Of a DNA stretch of 64,000 nt, positions 15,778 to 30,000 are shown one piece after another (the stretch's first letter is position 1; each line of letters begins with the position of its first letter). The DNA lies in the NCBI GenBank assembly GCA_026129335.1, contig JAHCIH010000009.1, positions 1 through 64,000 of the forward strand. The letters run 5' to 3'. The notes beneath the pieces were generated by a model that saw only the letters and a list, made by a program, of their open reading frames with translations, was not told the origin of the DNA and did no database searches. The position numbers and the translations under genes are program-made. This DNA comes from Anaerolineales bacterium. GTDB lineage: Bacteria; Chloroflexota; Anaerolineae; Anaerolineales; UBA11579.

Positions 15778-17298
15778 ATGCACAAAACGCGATTATACCT
15801 GTTGATTGTCCTGGCCCTCTGCCTGGGGGCCTGCGCGCCTCTGGCGGGAGACGCCGGCACGCTGCGCGTGACCATCCTGGCCGATGGAGGCAGCCGCGCG
15901 GTTTCGCTGCCGGCGGGTAGCAGCGTGCGCAGCGCGCTGGAAGCCGCCGGGGTGCAATTGGGCGCGCTGGACCGCAGCGAACCGCCATCCTTCACCATCC
16001 TGCAAGGCGGCCAGCAGGTGCGGGTGCTGCGCGTGCACGAAGAGTTCGAGACCGAGCAGACCCCATTGCCGTTCACCTCACGCACGCTGCCCAACGAAGC
16101 GCTGCCCGTGGGCGAGCAGCGCCTGATACAAAACGGCGTCAATGGCCTGCAGGAGGCCACCTACCGCCTGCTCTACGAAGATGGCGAGCTGGTCTCGCGC
16201 ACGCTGGTCGGCTCGGTGGTGCTGGCCCAGCCGGTGGACGAAATCATCATGATCGGCGCGCAGGCGCCGTTCAGCGCGGTGAGCCTGCCGGGCCGGCTGG
16301 CCTTCCTCTCGGCCGGCAATGCCTGGGTGCTGGAGGGCAGCAGTGGGTTGCGCCGCGCCGTGGCGGCCACCGGTGACCTCGACGGGCGCATCTTCGAGGT
16401 CTCGCCGGACGGTCGCTGGCTGCTTTTCTCGCGCGACAGCGCGGAGAGCCAAGCCATCAACGAGCTGTGGCTGGCCAGCCTGGACGAAGGCCCATTGACC
16501 CTGATTGACCTCGAAGTGCGCAATATGGTGCACTACGCCGGCTGGCGACCGGGCCGCGAATACCAGATCGCCTTCTCGACGGTGGACCCTTCGCCCAACC
16601 CGCCGGGCTGGCAGGCGCGCAACGACCTGCAACTGCTGGACATCAGCGCGGCTGGCCAGCCCGGGACGCCACAGGTGGCCCTGGTCGCCCGCGGCGATGG
16701 CTTCTACGCCTGGTGGGGCAGCAGCTATGCCTGGTCTCCGTCCGGAGACCGGCTGGCCTTCGCCCGCCCAGACGCGGTCGGCACGGTGAACCTGGCCACC
16801 CGCGACCTGGATGCCTGGTTCGACCTGCCTGCCTACCAGACCGGCAGCGACTGGGCCTGGATACCCGGCCTGAGCTGGCTGGATGAGGAAAGCTTCTATT
16901 TCGTGCGCTACAACTTCAGCCCACCCGGATTTGCTCTGGTGCTGGCGGGGCCGGATGGGGTACGCCCAATCGCCGCCGATGTGGGTTTGTTCGCCATGCC
17001 GCAAACCGAGCCGGGCGGCGCGCAGGTGGCCTACCTGCGCGCCTTCCTGCCCACGCAAGGCGAGATTAGCGGCTACCAGCTGATGGTGGCTACGCCCGAA
17101 GGCGTCAGCATGGCGCTGTTCCCACCGGAGGGCGCCGCCGGCCTCACGCCGCAGCGGGTGGCCTGGTCGCCCTCGGCGGAGCAGGGGCCGCTGGTCGCCT
17201 TCATATATGAAGGCGACCTATGGGTGGTCAACGTGCTCAGCGGGCAGGCCCAGCAGCTCACCGGCGATGGCCTGGTCAGCGCACTGTCCTGGCGCTAG
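15778..17298 (+). CDS. Lipoprotein with DUF348/G5-like N-terminus and TolB-like propeller
   Basis: The 506-residue product has a signal peptide with lipobox LGAC (about residues 14-17), so it is exported and lipidated. Residues 30-90 resemble a ubiquitin-like DUF348 module (LPAGSSVRSALEAAGV), and the following segment resembles a G5 domain (YRLLYEDGELVSRTLV). The remaining 350 residues are beta-rich with TolB/WD-type blades such as VSPDGRWLLFSRD and WSPSGDRLAFAR. The start at 15778 is chosen because it places the signal peptide first. It may be a cell-surface binding protein. Confidence 0.8.
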   Translation: MHKTRLYLLIVLALCLGACAPLAGDAGTLRVTILADGGSRAVSLPAGSSVRSALEAAGVQLGALDRSEPPSFTILQGGQQVRVLRVHEEFETEQTPLPFTSRTLPNEALPVGEQRLIQNGVNGLQEATYRLLYEDGELVSRTLVGSVVLAQPVDEIIMIGAQAPFSAVSLPGRLAFLSAGNAWVLEGSSGLRRAVAATGDLDGRIFEVSPDGRWLLFSRDSAESQAINELWLASLDEGPLTLIDLEVRNMVHYAGWRPGREYQIAFSTVDPSPNPPGWQARNDLQLLDISAAGQPGTPQVALVARGDGFYAWWGSSYAWSPSGDRLAFARPDAVGTVNLATRDLDAWFDLPAYQTGSDWAWIPGLSWLDEESFYFVRYNFSPPGFALVLAGPDGVRPIAADVGLFAMPQTEPGGAQVAYLRAFLPTQGEISGYQLMVATPEGVSMALFPPEGAAGLTPQRVAWSPSAEQGPLVAFIYEGDLWVVNVLSGQAQQLTGDGLVSALSWR

Positions 17299-17347
17299 CG
17301 CGTGCTAAAATTCTGCGTTTGCTACCTGACAAAGCGAGAGTGACGCG

Positions 17348-18307
<960 letters not shown>

Positions 18308-18310
18308 CCC

Positions 18311-18522
18311 GTCATTGCGAGCGATGCGCTGCTGTGCAGCGCTTAGCGAAAGCAATCTGGACCTCTGCGTGGAAAATGACCGGTGATTGGCAACCTTGTG
18401 TGTAAATTATGACAATAATCCGGAGTGGAACGAGCTGTACGAGGAATACTTTGGCTAACAGTCCAACTGCAATGCAGCCCTCTCGGCAATGTAGCAGATT
18501 GCTTCGCTTCGCTCGCAGTGAC
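18311..18522. repeat. Dispersed palindromic repeat, copy 1
   Basis: The stretch opens with GTCATTGCGAGCG and closes with CGCTCGCAGTGAC, its near reverse complement. Further in, GAAAGCAATCT is matched by AGATTGCTTCG near the other end. Related copies are at 33214-33337 and 58168-58262. It fills most of the gap between the epimerase and GtrA genes. Confidence 0.75.
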
Positions 18523-18551
18523 GAAACTTTGGATGTTGGGGTGGCTTCCAA

Positions 18552-19004
18552 ATGAGCCTGCTCTCCTCACGGCGCGAGCAAAAGCGCTTCGCCAAATTCG
18601 CCATCGTCGGCGCGACCGGCACAGTGGTGGATTACCTCATCTTCAACCTAGCCGCCTTTCTGTTCGGCCTGCCCGAGATTTTCGCCCAGGGCATTTCCTT
18701 CGTCGCTGCGGTGACCAGCAATTTCATCTTCAACCGCAACTGGACCTTCCGCGACTCGCGCAGCAAGCGCCTGCGCGTGCAGTTGAGCCAGTACCTGTTG
18801 GTCAACCTGCTTGGCCTGCTGATCCGCACGCCGATCTTTGCCACCCTGGCAAGCGCACTGCACGCTGCGATGGACCATCTGCAGCTGCCGTTGGGCATCA
18901 GCGCCAGTTGGCTGGCCCACAACCTGGCCTTGGCCGGCGCTATCGGCGTAGTGATGCTGTGGAACTACATCATCAACCGCCGCTGGACCTTTGGGGACGT
19001 GTAG
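18552..19004 (+). CDS. GtrA family membrane protein
   Basis: The 150-residue protein has four hydrophobic segments and the GtrA landmarks FAIVGATGTVVDYLIFN near the N-terminus and two copies of FNRNWTF / INRRWTF. GtrA-type proteins are thought to move lipid-linked sugars or act with glycosyltransferases. The nucleotide-sugar enzyme just upstream supports a role in cell-surface glycan assembly. Confidence 0.9.
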   Translation: MSLLSSRREQKRFAKFAIVGATGTVVDYLIFNLAAFLFGLPEIFAQGISFVAAVTSNFIFNRNWTFRDSRSKRLRVQLSQYLLVNLLGLLIRTPIFATLASALHAAMDHLQLPLGISASWLAHNLALAGAIGVVMLWNYIINRRWTFGDV

Positions 19005-19057
19005 CGTTCTGCCGATTCTGAGCCAATTCATATGATTCATTGATACAGTAGTTGGGT

Positions 19058-19609
19058 ATGTTGACGCCTAACCGACCCACCTCGCGAGGCTTCTCGTGGC
19101 CGCTGCACCGCAAAGCGCGCGTGCAAACTGAGCCCACCTCGCTGGCCGACAAAGTCTTCCCTCCCGTGCCCACGCCGGCCCAGCGCCTGCGCGCACTGCC
19201 GGTCCGCGCCCGGGAGGCTTGGGCTGCGCGCCGCCCCCAGCCTGCTGAGGCTGCGGCCGCCCGCCCGCGGTTGGCCGACGCGCCGGCTTTCTGGGGGCGA
19301 GTCGGCGGGCAGAGCCTGCGCGCCAACGGTCGTGAGCTCTCTGTGGGGCTGCGGGTCTCTGAGTGGCTGTCCGCCCTCTGGCACCGCCTCTTCGTCAAGT
19401 TCGTGCGCTGGAGTTGGCGCCAGCGCAGCTCACCTGTATTCGGTTTCGCCTGGCGCGCCGTGCGCAAAACGGTGCACGCTGAGCTGGCCGAGATGGGCAA
19501 TTCGTTCAAGCTGTTGGGCTCCGCTTTCCTGCTCTGGCAGAAGGCGGCTTTCAAAGCCGCCTGGTGGGACTTGCGCCGCCGTTTCCAGCGCACCTTCTCA
19601 CCAGGCTGA
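19058..19609 (+). CDS. Hypothetical basic, Pro/Arg/Trp-rich protein
   Basis: The 183-codon frame has strong GC at third positions and no close competitor on the other strand. It is rich in Arg, Ala and Trp, with an amphipathic C-terminal third. No domain is recognised and no clear ribosome binding site is seen. The GTTGGGT before the ATG is weak, so this may not be a real gene. Confidence 0.4.
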   Translation: MLTPNRPTSRGFSWPLHRKARVQTEPTSLADKVFPPVPTPAQRLRALPVRAREAWAARRPQPAEAAAARPRLADAPAFWGRVGGQSLRANGRELSVGLRVSEWLSALWHRLFVKFVRWSWRQRSSPVFGFAWRAVRKTVHAELAEMGNSFKLLGSAFLLWQKAAFKAAWWDLRRRFQRTFSPG

Positions 19610-19651
19610 TTCCCTACTCGCACTTCACAATTCCAAAACCGAACTTGCCTC

Positions 19652-19657
19652 TATAAT
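19652..19657 (+). promoter_or_regulatory. -10 box just upstream of thioesterase gene
   Basis: TATAAT lies 12 nt before the ATG at 19670, so the transcript would have only about 5-6 nt of leader. No ribosome binding site is present. Confidence 0.5.
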
Positions 19658-19669
19658 TGGGCTACTGCC

Positions 19670-20179
19670 ATGCCTAAATCCAATTCTCTTGCCCCCAGCC
19701 CGGTATCCGCCTCGCGGGTGATGATTTCGCAGCTGATGAACCCCACCGACGCGAATGTGCAGGGCAACGTGCATGGCGGCCACATCATGAAGCTGGTGGA
19801 CGAGACCGGCGCGCTGGCCTGCATGAAGCATTCCCGCCAGCGGGTGGTCACCGTGGCTATCGACCGCATGACCTTTCAGCATCCCATCCGCATCGGCGAC
19901 CTGGTGACGCTGACCGGCGAGGTCAGCTATGTGGGCAGCACTTCAATGGAAGCCGAAGTCTCGGTGTACGCCGAGAACCCGACCACCGGCGAGAAGTGGC
20001 ACACCAACACGGCCTACCTGGTCTACGTTGCTTTAGATGAAAACGGCAAGCCGACCCCCGTGCCGCCGCTGGAAGCCGAGACTGATTTCGAGCGCAAGCG
20101 CATGGAGTTGGGCGCCGCCCGCCAGGCTTACCGCCTGAGCCAGGCGCGCCAGACCGAAACCTTGCGCAGCGGCGGATGA
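19670..20179 (+). CDS. Acyl-CoA thioesterase, hotdog fold (YciA/BACH type)
   Basis: This enzyme hydrolyses acyl-CoA to free acid and CoA. The 169-residue protein has the family signature MNPTDANVQGNVHGGHIMKLVDETG (about 23-47), with the conserved Asn/Asp and His-Gly-Gly residues, followed by TVAIDRMTFQHPIRIGD. It overlaps rsmD by four bases (ATGA), so the two are co-translated. The start lies close behind a -10 box, suggesting a near-leaderless message. Confidence 0.9.
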   Translation: MPKSNSLAPSPVSASRVMISQLMNPTDANVQGNVHGGHIMKLVDETGALACMKHSRQRVVTVAIDRMTFQHPIRIGDLVTLTGEVSYVGSTSMEAEVSVYAENPTTGEKWHTNTAYLVYVALDENGKPTPVPPLEAETDFERKRMELGAARQAYRLSQARQTETLRSGG

Positions 20180-20748
20180 GCGCGCCGCGCGTCATCGGCG
20201 GCAGCGCCCGCGGCCGGCGGCTGCGCCCCGTGCCCGGCGAGAGCACCCGGCCGATCACCGACCGGGCCAAAGAATCCCTCTTCAACATTCTGCAACCCAG
20301 CCTGCAAGGGGCCGCGCTGCTCGACCTGTTCGCCGGCACCGGGGCGGTGGGCATCGAGGCGCTCAGCCGCGGGGCAGCTTTCGCTCGCTTTCTGGACAAT
20401 AAGCGCGCCGCCGTCGAGACGATCCGCGCCAATCTGGCGACCACGGGCCTGGAGCAGGGCGCCGAGGTGCTGCTGGGCGACGCTTTCGCGCACCTGGCCG
20501 CCGCGCCCAACCGCGCCTTCGACTACGTCTACATCGCCCCGCCGCAGTACCGCAAGCTGTGGCAGCGCGCTCTGCTGGCGCTGGACGTCCAACCCGGCTG
20601 GCTGGTGGCCGACGGTTGGGCCATCGCCCAAATCGACCCTCGAGAATACGAAGCGCTTGAGTTGCAGAATTTAGAGGAATTTGACCAGCGCAAATATGGC
20701 AATACGCTGCTGGTGTTTTATGAGCGAAAACCAGTAACTAGTAATTAG
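20176..20748 (+). CDS. rsmD: RsmD-like 16S rRNA guanine-N2 methyltransferase
   Basis: The family methylates G966 of 16S rRNA using S-adenosylmethionine. The 190-residue protein has the N-terminal RVIGGSARGRRL, the RPITDRAKESLFNIL block and the SAM-binding LLDLFAGTGAVGIEALSRG. The usual catalytic DPPY/F motif reads APPQY, with Ala in place of Asp, which may alter or remove activity or be a lineage variant. It is coupled to the thioesterase by ATGA. Its last codons overlap a palindromic repeat. Confidence 0.85.
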   Translation: MSAPRVIGGSARGRRLRPVPGESTRPITDRAKESLFNILQPSLQGAALLDLFAGTGAVGIEALSRGAAFARFLDNKRAAVETIRANLATTGLEQGAEVLLGDAFAHLAAAPNRAFDYVYIAPPQYRKLWQRALLALDVQPGWLVADGWAIAQIDPREYEALELQNLEEFDQRKYGNTLLVFYERKPVTSN

Positions 20749-20806
20749 TAAATCAGGAAAACAGCAGTCTTCTTCCTAATTCCTAGTTACTGATTACCAA
20801 TTACTG
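20732..20806. repeat. Intergenic palindromic repeat (TTACCAATTAC type)
   Basis: CAGTAACTAG (20732-20741) pairs with CTAGTTACTG (20783-20792), and the adjacent AGTAATTAG-like and TTACCAATTACT stretches extend the hairpin imperfectly. It lies between convergent rsmD and fni and may serve as terminator. It shares the 11-mer TTACCAATTAC with a hairpin at 53979-54010 (extending to 54012). Confidence 0.6.
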
Positions 20807-20810
20807 TTTC

Positions 20811-21845
20811 CTAGCTTCTTAGCACAAGAGGCACGCGCTGCAGGCTGGGGATATCACCTGCGCCGGCGGCGAACATGGTCACGCGCAGCTCGCGGGCCAG
20901 TTCGTCGATGGTTTCCACGACTGCCTTGGTGGACTGGTTGGCCGCTTTCAAGAACGGACCGGCCATGCCGCCCAGCTCCGCGCCGAGGGCAATGCACTTG
21001 GCGATGTCCACGCCGGTGCGCACGCCGCCCGAGGCGAAGATGCGCATGCTGCGCAGTGCCTCGCGTACCTGAATGATCGACTCGCTGGTGGTGATGCCCC
21101 AGTCGGCGAAGGCGGCGGCCAGGCGGGCCTGGCTGGGCTGTTTGGCGCGGTGCATCTCTACCTGTGTCCACGAGGTGCCGCCGGCCCCGGCCACGTCGAT
21201 GGCCTGCACGCCGGCGCGGGCCAACTGCTTGGCGGTTTCGGCAGAAATGCCCCAGCCCACTTCTTTCACCACGATGGGTACCGGCAATTGCTTGCACATA
21301 ATTTCAATTTTCTTCAGCAGCCCGCTGAAGTTCGTGTCGCCCTCGGGCTGCACCGCCTCCTGCAAGGCATTGAGGTGCAGCACCAGCGCGTCGGCCTCGG
21401 CCATCTCCACGGCGCGCTGCAGGTGGTTCAGGCCGTAGCCATAGTTCAATTGCACTGCGCCCAGGTTGGCGAACAGCAGGATGTCCGGAGCCACGTTGCG
21501 CACCCGGAAGCTGGGGGCAAGCTTGGGGTCTTCGATGGCTGCCCGCTGGCTGCCCAGCCCCATGGCGATGCCGGTGGCCTGGGCCGCCTCAGCCAGCCGC
21601 TGGTTGATGGCGGTGGCCTCTTCGCTGCCGCCGGTCATGGCGGAGATCAGCAGCGGCGCCTTCAACTGCTTGCCGAAGATTTCCACGCCCAGGTCCACTT
21701 CCTCCAAGTCCAGCTCGGGCAGGGCGCTGTGCAGAAAGAAATAGCGCTCCAGGCCCGTGGTGAGGGCGGAGCGCACGTCTTCTTCCAGGTTGATGCGGAT
21801 GTGGTCGGCTTTGCGGGAGCTAGTGCTGGCTTTTTTGGCGGGCAT
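20811..21845 (-). CDS. fni: Isopentenyl-diphosphate delta-isomerase, type 2
   Basis: This FMN- and NADPH-dependent enzyme interconverts isopentenyl and dimethylallyl diphosphates for isoprenoid synthesis. The 344-residue protein has [14 protein letters not shown] near the start, [11 protein letters not shown] (FMN-domain strand), [23 protein letters not shown] and the phosphate-binding [14 protein letters not shown]. The ATG at 21845 follows AAGGT; an upstream in-frame start at 21893 lacks one. It stands alone, divergent from the HerA-like ATPase. Confidence 0.94.
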   Translation of the reverse strand: MPAKKASTSSRKADHIRINLEEDVRSALTTGLERYFFLHSALPELDLEEVDLGVEIFGKQLKAPLLISAMTGGSEEATAINQRLAEAAQATGIAMGLGSQRAAIEDPKLAPSFRVRNVAPDILLFANLGAVQLNYGYGLNHLQRAVEMAEADALVLHLNALQEAVQPEGDTNFSGLLKKIEIMCKQLPVPIVVKEVGWGISAETAKQLARAGVQAIDVAGAGGTSWTQVEMHRAKQPSQARLAAAFADWGITTSESIIQVREALRSMRIFASGGVRTGVDIAKCIALGAELGGMAGPFLKAANQSTKAVVETIDELARELRVTMFAAGAGDIPSLQRVPLVLRS

Positions 21846-21946
21846 GTTGTTTACCTTGTGCGAGAGTCTACCAGCCGCCGAATCGAGTGTCAATTAAGCG
21901 CCTGGGTAAGCGATGTTATCATTTGGCATCACATTTTGGAGTACCG

Positions 21947-24391
21947 ATGAGCAAGAGCAAGCACTTTTATTTGGGCCGCCTGCGCGACCTGAAAACGGGC
22001 AAGACTGGCAAAACCGACCTCCTGTACGACCCCAGCGACCTGGTGACCCACGGTGTGGTTTTCGGCATGACCGGCTCCGGCAAGACGGGCCTGTGCATCG
22101 GCCTGCTGGAAGAGGCCGCCCTGCAGGGCATCCCCGCGCTGATTATCGACCCCAAAGGCGACATCACCAACGCCTTGCTGCACTTCCCCGAACTGCGCCC
22201 GGACGACTTTGAGCCGTGGATCAATCCCGACGAGGCGCGCCGCGCCAACAAAAGCCCCGCTGAGTTGGCCACGGAAACGGCGGCGCTTTGGAAGAAGGGC
22301 CTGGCCGATTGGGGCATCGGGCCGGAGCGCATCCGCGCTCTGGATGAGAGCACCGACTTCGCCGTATACACGCCCGGGTCCAACGCCGGCCTGCCAGTGA
22401 GCATCCTGGCTTCGCTGGCCGCGCCGGAACTGGATTGGGACGGCAACCAGGAAGTCATCCGCGAGCGCATCGCCTCCACCGCCACTGCCATCTTGGGCCT
22501 GGTCGGCCTGAAGGATATCGACCCGGTCAAATCCCGCGAGCACATCCTACTGGCCAATCTGTTTGAAAACGCCTGGTCGGCAGGCAAGGACCTAAAGCTG
22601 GAAGACCTGATTCGCCAGGTGCAGAACCCGCCGCTGGCCAAGATTGGCATCCTCGATCTGGACAAATTCTTCCCCGCCAAAGACCGCGCCGCGCTGGCGC
22701 TGAAACTGAACAACATCCTCGCTGCGCCCAGCTTCAAAACCTGGCTGGAGGGCCAACCGCTGGACATCGCCCAGCTGCTCTATACGCCGGAGGGCCGCCC
22801 GCGCCACGCCATCTTCACGCTCAGCCATCTGCCGGAAGCCGAGCGCATGTTCTTCGTCACGCTGCTCTATTCCGCCCTGGAGACCTGGATATACAGCCTC
22901 AAGGGCAGCAGCTCGTTGCGCGCCATCGTCTATTTCGACGAGATCCACGGATTCCTGCCGCCGGTGGCGCAGCCGCCCTCCAAAGCGCCGCTACTGCGCC
23001 TGCTCAAGCAGGCCCGCGCCTTTGGCGTGGGGCAACTGCTCGCCACCCAGAACCCGGTGGACGTGGACTACAAGGCGCTCTCCAACGCGGGCACCTGGTT
23101 TATCGGCAAACTGCAGACCGAGCGCGACATAGACCGCCTGCTGGATGGCTTGGAAGGCGCCGAGCACAACAGCTTCAAGCGCTCCGACTATGCGCGCATC
23201 ATCTCGGGTCTCGATAAGCGCGTCTTTTTGCTGCACAATGTGCACGAAAAGCAGCCGGTGGTCTTCGAGACGCGTTGGGTGATGAATTATCTGGCGGGTC
23301 CGCTGACCCGCAGCCAGATCCCCCAATTGAACTTGTTGAAGGGCAAGAAAGCGGAGGCCGCCAAGCCCTCGACGGCCCCAGAGAAGGAGAAAGCCAAAAT
23401 GGATGACGTCAGCGTCAGCAAACCCATCGTCCCCTCGGGCGTGCAGGAAGTCTTTATGCCCGCCAGCCTCAGCCTGGAGGCATCGGCCCAGGCCAACCGC
23501 CGCGAATTGCCCGCCGGCGCCAAGCGGCTGGGCTACATTTATCGCCCGGCACTCATCGGCCAGGCGCAGGTGCGCTTCAACCAGCGCAAATACAACCTGG
23601 ACACGGAAATTCACAAAGCCGCCATGGTGGATTATCTGGATGGGCGCACATTGCGCTGGGATGACTTCGAACGCGACCCAGTGGAAGAGCGCAGCCTGGA
23701 AGCCCGCCCGGTGGAAGACTCCAGCTTTGGCGCGCTGAGTGGGCCGCTGGCCGACGAAAAGCAGCTCAAGGGTCTGGAGCGCGAGTTCACCGATTGGGTT
23801 TACCGTGCCGGCGAGGCGCAGGTGTGGGCCAACGACGCGCTCAAGGTCTACGGCGGGCCGGAGCTCAGCCGTGAGGAGTTCCTCAGAATGACCCAGGAAG
23901 CCGCCGACAAAAAACGCGACGATGAGATCGAAAAGGCCAGGGCGGCGATTGAAAAGAAAGTGGATGCTCTGCAAACCAAGCTGGAACGGCAGCGCCGCGG
24001 CCTGAGCCAGAAAGAGCAGCGCGCCTCCAACCGCCGCCTGGAAGAATACGGCACCCACGCCGAAAACATCCTAAGCCTGTTCCTGGGCCGCCGCCGCAGC
24101 CTGACCACTTCGCTGACCAAGCGACGCCTTACCTCCGAGGCGGCTGCCACCGTGGAAGCCTCCAAGGAAGAGATCAAGCAGATGGAGTCTGAGGCCGCAA
24201 AGCTGAACGAAGAAGCCAAATCGCTGGTGCACGATATCGACGCCCGCTGGGACGAAGTGGCCCTGCAAATCAGCCAGATCCCCGTGCAGGCGACGCGCAA
24301 AGATGTCTACGTCAGCCTCTTCGGCGTGGTTTGGCTGCCGTATCACCGCGTAGACGTGGGCGGGCGCGAGGTGGAATTCCCCGCGTTTTAG
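21947..24391 (+). CDS. HerA/VirB4-like ATPase with C-terminal coiled coil
   Basis: The 814-residue protein has a Walker A motif GMTGSGKTG (residues 40-48), the following LIIDPKGDIT, a Walker B AIVYFDEIH (about 325-333) and a later LATQNPVDVDYKALSN stretch typical of HerA/FtsK-superfamily motors. The C-terminal 250 residues are highly charged and predicted to form a long coiled coil. It could pump DNA or move protein or nucleic acid. No NurA-like nuclease is nearby, so the partner is unknown. TTTTGGAG precedes the ATG. Confidence 0.8.
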   Translation: MSKSKHFYLGRLRDLKTGKTGKTDLLYDPSDLVTHGVVFGMTGSGKTGLCIGLLEEAALQGIPALIIDPKGDITNALLHFPELRPDDFEPWINPDEARRANKSPAELATETAALWKKGLADWGIGPERIRALDESTDFAVYTPGSNAGLPVSILASLAAPELDWDGNQEVIRERIASTATAILGLVGLKDIDPVKSREHILLANLFENAWSAGKDLKLEDLIRQVQNPPLAKIGILDLDKFFPAKDRAALALKLNNILAAPSFKTWLEGQPLDIAQLLYTPEGRPRHAIFTLSHLPEAERMFFVTLLYSALETWIYSLKGSSSLRAIVYFDEIHGFLPPVAQPPSKAPLLRLLKQARAFGVGQLLATQNPVDVDYKALSNAGTWFIGKLQTERDIDRLLDGLEGAEHNSFKRSDYARIISGLDKRVFLLHNVHEKQPVVFETRWVMNYLAGPLTRSQIPQLNLLKGKKAEAAKPSTAPEKEKAKMDDVSVSKPIVPSGVQEVFMPASLSLEASAQANRRELPAGAKRLGYIYRPALIGQAQVRFNQRKYNLDTEIHKAAMVDYLDGRTLRWDDFERDPVEERSLEARPVEDSSFGALSGPLADEKQLKGLEREFTDWVYRAGEAQVWANDALKVYGGPELSREEFLRMTQEAADKKRDDEIEKARAAIEKKVDALQTKLERQRRGLSQKEQRASNRRLEEYGTHAENILSLFLGRRRSLTTSLTKRRLTSEAAATVEASKEEIKQMESEAAKLNEEAKSLVHDIDARWDEVALQISQIPVQATRKDVYVSLFGVVWLPYHRVDVGGREVEFPAF

Positions 24392-24470
24392 TGGGGGCTT
24401 GGGGCGTAACTTTCCCGTGGAGCCAGTGTTCCTGTGTCTGAAGGTAGAGATACGCCCGTTATTTGCTTGC

Positions 24471-24498
24471 TTGACAAGCAGACCTTGGTAGGTAAAAT
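24471..24498 (+). promoter_or_regulatory. acpP promoter
   Basis: TTGACA at 24471-24476 and TAAAAT at 24493-24498 are separated by 16 nt. The start codon follows about 30 nt later, behind AGGAGG. Confidence 0.65.
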
Positions 24499-24527
24499 TG
24501 CCCAGTTCGATAGCTTAGGAGGCTGAA

Positions 24528-24761
24528 GTGGCAGATACGTTTGAACAAGTGAAGAGCACCATCGTGGAACTGCTTGGTGTCGATGAAGGCAAAGTGACCC
24601 GCGAGGCGCGCTTCCGCGAGGACCTGGAAGCCGATTCGTTGGATATTGTGGAACTGATCATGGCTCTGGAAGACAAGATGAGCATCGAGATTTCCGACGA
24701 AGATGCCCAAACCATCACCACAGTCGGCCAGGCCGTGGATTACATCGAGGCCCAGAAGTAA
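24528..24761 (+). CDS. acpP: Acyl carrier protein
   Basis: This small acidic carrier holds growing fatty acyl chains on a phosphopantetheine arm. The 77-residue protein has the attachment motif DSLD with Ser37 and the usual helix pattern ([25 protein letters not shown]). It starts with GTG behind a perfect AGGAGG, has its own promoter and is closed by a strong terminator, so it is a single-gene unit. No fab genes are next to it. Confidence 0.97.
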   Translation: MADTFEQVKSTIVELLGVDEGKVTREARFREDLEADSLDIVELIMALEDKMSIEISDEDAQTITTVGQAVDYIEAQK

Positions 24762-24782
24762 CAGCCTCCTGTAGATAGCAAG

Positions 24783-24812
24783 AAAAAGGCGCAGCGTATG
24801 CTGCGCCTTTTT
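24783..24812 (+). terminator. Terminator of acpP
   Basis: AAAAAGGCGCAGC pairs with GCTGCGCCTTTTT around a GTAT loop. The following esterase therefore needs its own promoter. Confidence 0.88.
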
Positions 24813-24845
24813 GCTTCTGCCGCCAAACAACGGTATCATCCTGCC

Positions 24846-25500
24846 GTGTTCCCCGACAACCTGATCGACTTGCAGTTGGATGGCTGGACGCTGAAAGCGC
24901 GCCCGCCGCTGGATGGCGCCGCGCCGAATCGCGTCATCTGGCTGGTGCACGGCTGGACCGGCGACGAGCGCTCCATGTGGGTCTTCGCCTCGCGCATGCC
25001 CAAAGACGCGCTGCTGCTCGCCCCGCGCGCCCCATATCCCTCGAAGCACGCCGAACTGGATGGCTACAGCTGGGTGGAGGAGCGCGCCGGCGAATTCAGC
25101 CGGCTGGAAGCCTTCGAGCCTGCCTTGGCCGGCTTCGAAGGCTTGCAAGCCGCGGCCGCGGCTCACTATCCCGGCGCCGATTTCGAGCGCGCCTCGCTGG
25201 TTGGCTTCAGCCAGGGCGCCGCTTTCTGCTTCGCCCTGGCCCTGCGCCGCCCGGCGGCGGTGGCCCGCCTGGCTGCCCTGGCGGGCTTTTTGCCCGCCGG
25301 TGCGGAACCGGGGTTGGGCGCGCTGTCCGGGCTGCCGGTGTACATCGCCCATGGGACGCAAGACGAGACCGTGCCGGTGGCCATGGCGCACGAAGCGCTC
25401 CGCCAGCTGGAAGCGGCCGGCGCGCAAGTGCGCTATTGCGAGGCGGATGCCGGCCACAAGCTGGGCGCCGACTGTGCCCGCGGGCTGGCTGAATTTATGC

Positions 25501-25511
<11 letters not shown>
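24846..25511 (+). CDS. Alpha/beta hydrolase, carboxylesterase/phospholipase type
   Basis: The 221-residue protein has the HGWTGDE oxyanion region, the nucleophile elbow GFSQGA, and the late GTQDETVPV (Asp) and GHKLG (His) blocks that complete a Ser-Asp-His triad. It resembles small carboxylesterases of the YpfH/Est type. I chose GTG at 24846: an upstream ATG at 24798 lies in the acpP terminator. TATCAT sits 6 nt before this GTG, suggesting a leaderless message. Its 3' end overlaps the convergent membrane-protein gene by 11 nt. Confidence 0.8.
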
Positions 25512-29322
<3,811 letters not shown>

Positions 29323-29468
29323 TTCCTATAAGTTTTCACAAGTTTCGCTTGACCCCGGTTGAACATCCAGTTAACCGGCGCTAGCTTCCTTTCTCCACTC
29401 CGGGCATAGATTTCTGCCGGCTGCCCCGCTACACTGCGCGCAAAATACAACACGCATCGAGGAGCAGC

Positions 29469-29999
29469 ATGGCACAGATTGGTTTGTTCTTTGGCTCATC
29501 CACCGGCAACACGGAAAATGCCGCCGAGCTCATCCAGAAGGGATTTCAGAGCCGCGGCCTGCAGGTGGACATGTACAACGTGATGGCTGACCCGGTCAGC
29601 AAGATGGAAGAGTACGACATCCTCATCCTTGGCATCCCCACTTGGGACATTGGTGAACTGCAGGAAGACTGGAAGAACTGCTGGGACGACCTGGACAGCC
29701 TGCAGCTGGCGGGCAAGAAGGCCGCCCTGTTCGGCCAAGGCGACCAGCGCGGCTACCCAGCCACCTTCCAGGATTGCATTGGCCTGCTGGGCCACAAAGT
29801 GCGCGGCCGCGGCGCGACCCTGGTCGGCTTCACCTCCACCGAGGGCTTCGATTTCGACGAGTCTGCCGGCCTTGAAGAAGGCAAGTTCATGGGCCTCTCG
29901 CTGGACGACGACAACCAGCGCGACCTGACCGAAGGGCGCATCCAGGCCTGGGTGGAGCAGTTGGTCGCCGAGTTGAACCTGGTGCCGCAGGCGGGTTAG
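29469..29999 (+). CDS. Flavodoxin, long-chain type
   Basis: This small FMN protein carries electrons at low potential. The 176-residue sequence has the phosphate-binding loop GSSTGNTENAA (residues 9-19), the PTWDIGELQEDW loop, and the GQGDQRGYPATFQD region with the long insertion of long-chain flavodoxins. GAGGAG precedes the ATG. The next gene starts 1 nt after its stop, so they form an operon. Radical SAM proteins elsewhere in the window need an electron donor, but a link is only possible, not shown. Confidence 0.92.
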   Translation: MAQIGLFFGSSTGNTENAAELIQKGFQSRGLQVDMYNVMADPVSKMEEYDILILGIPTWDIGELQEDWKNCWDDLDSLQLAGKKAALFGQGDQRGYPATFQDCIGLLGHKVRGRGATLVGFTSTEGFDFDESAGLEEGKFMGLSLDDDNQRDLTEGRIQAWVEQLVAELNLVPQAG

Positions 30000-30000
30000 C

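Noticed and set aside
19058-19623. Minus-strand 216-codon frame over the hypothetical gene
   Set aside because: Product is Arg/Ala/Gly-rich with no domain, and the plus-strand frame has the better codon pattern; even that one is kept at low confidence.
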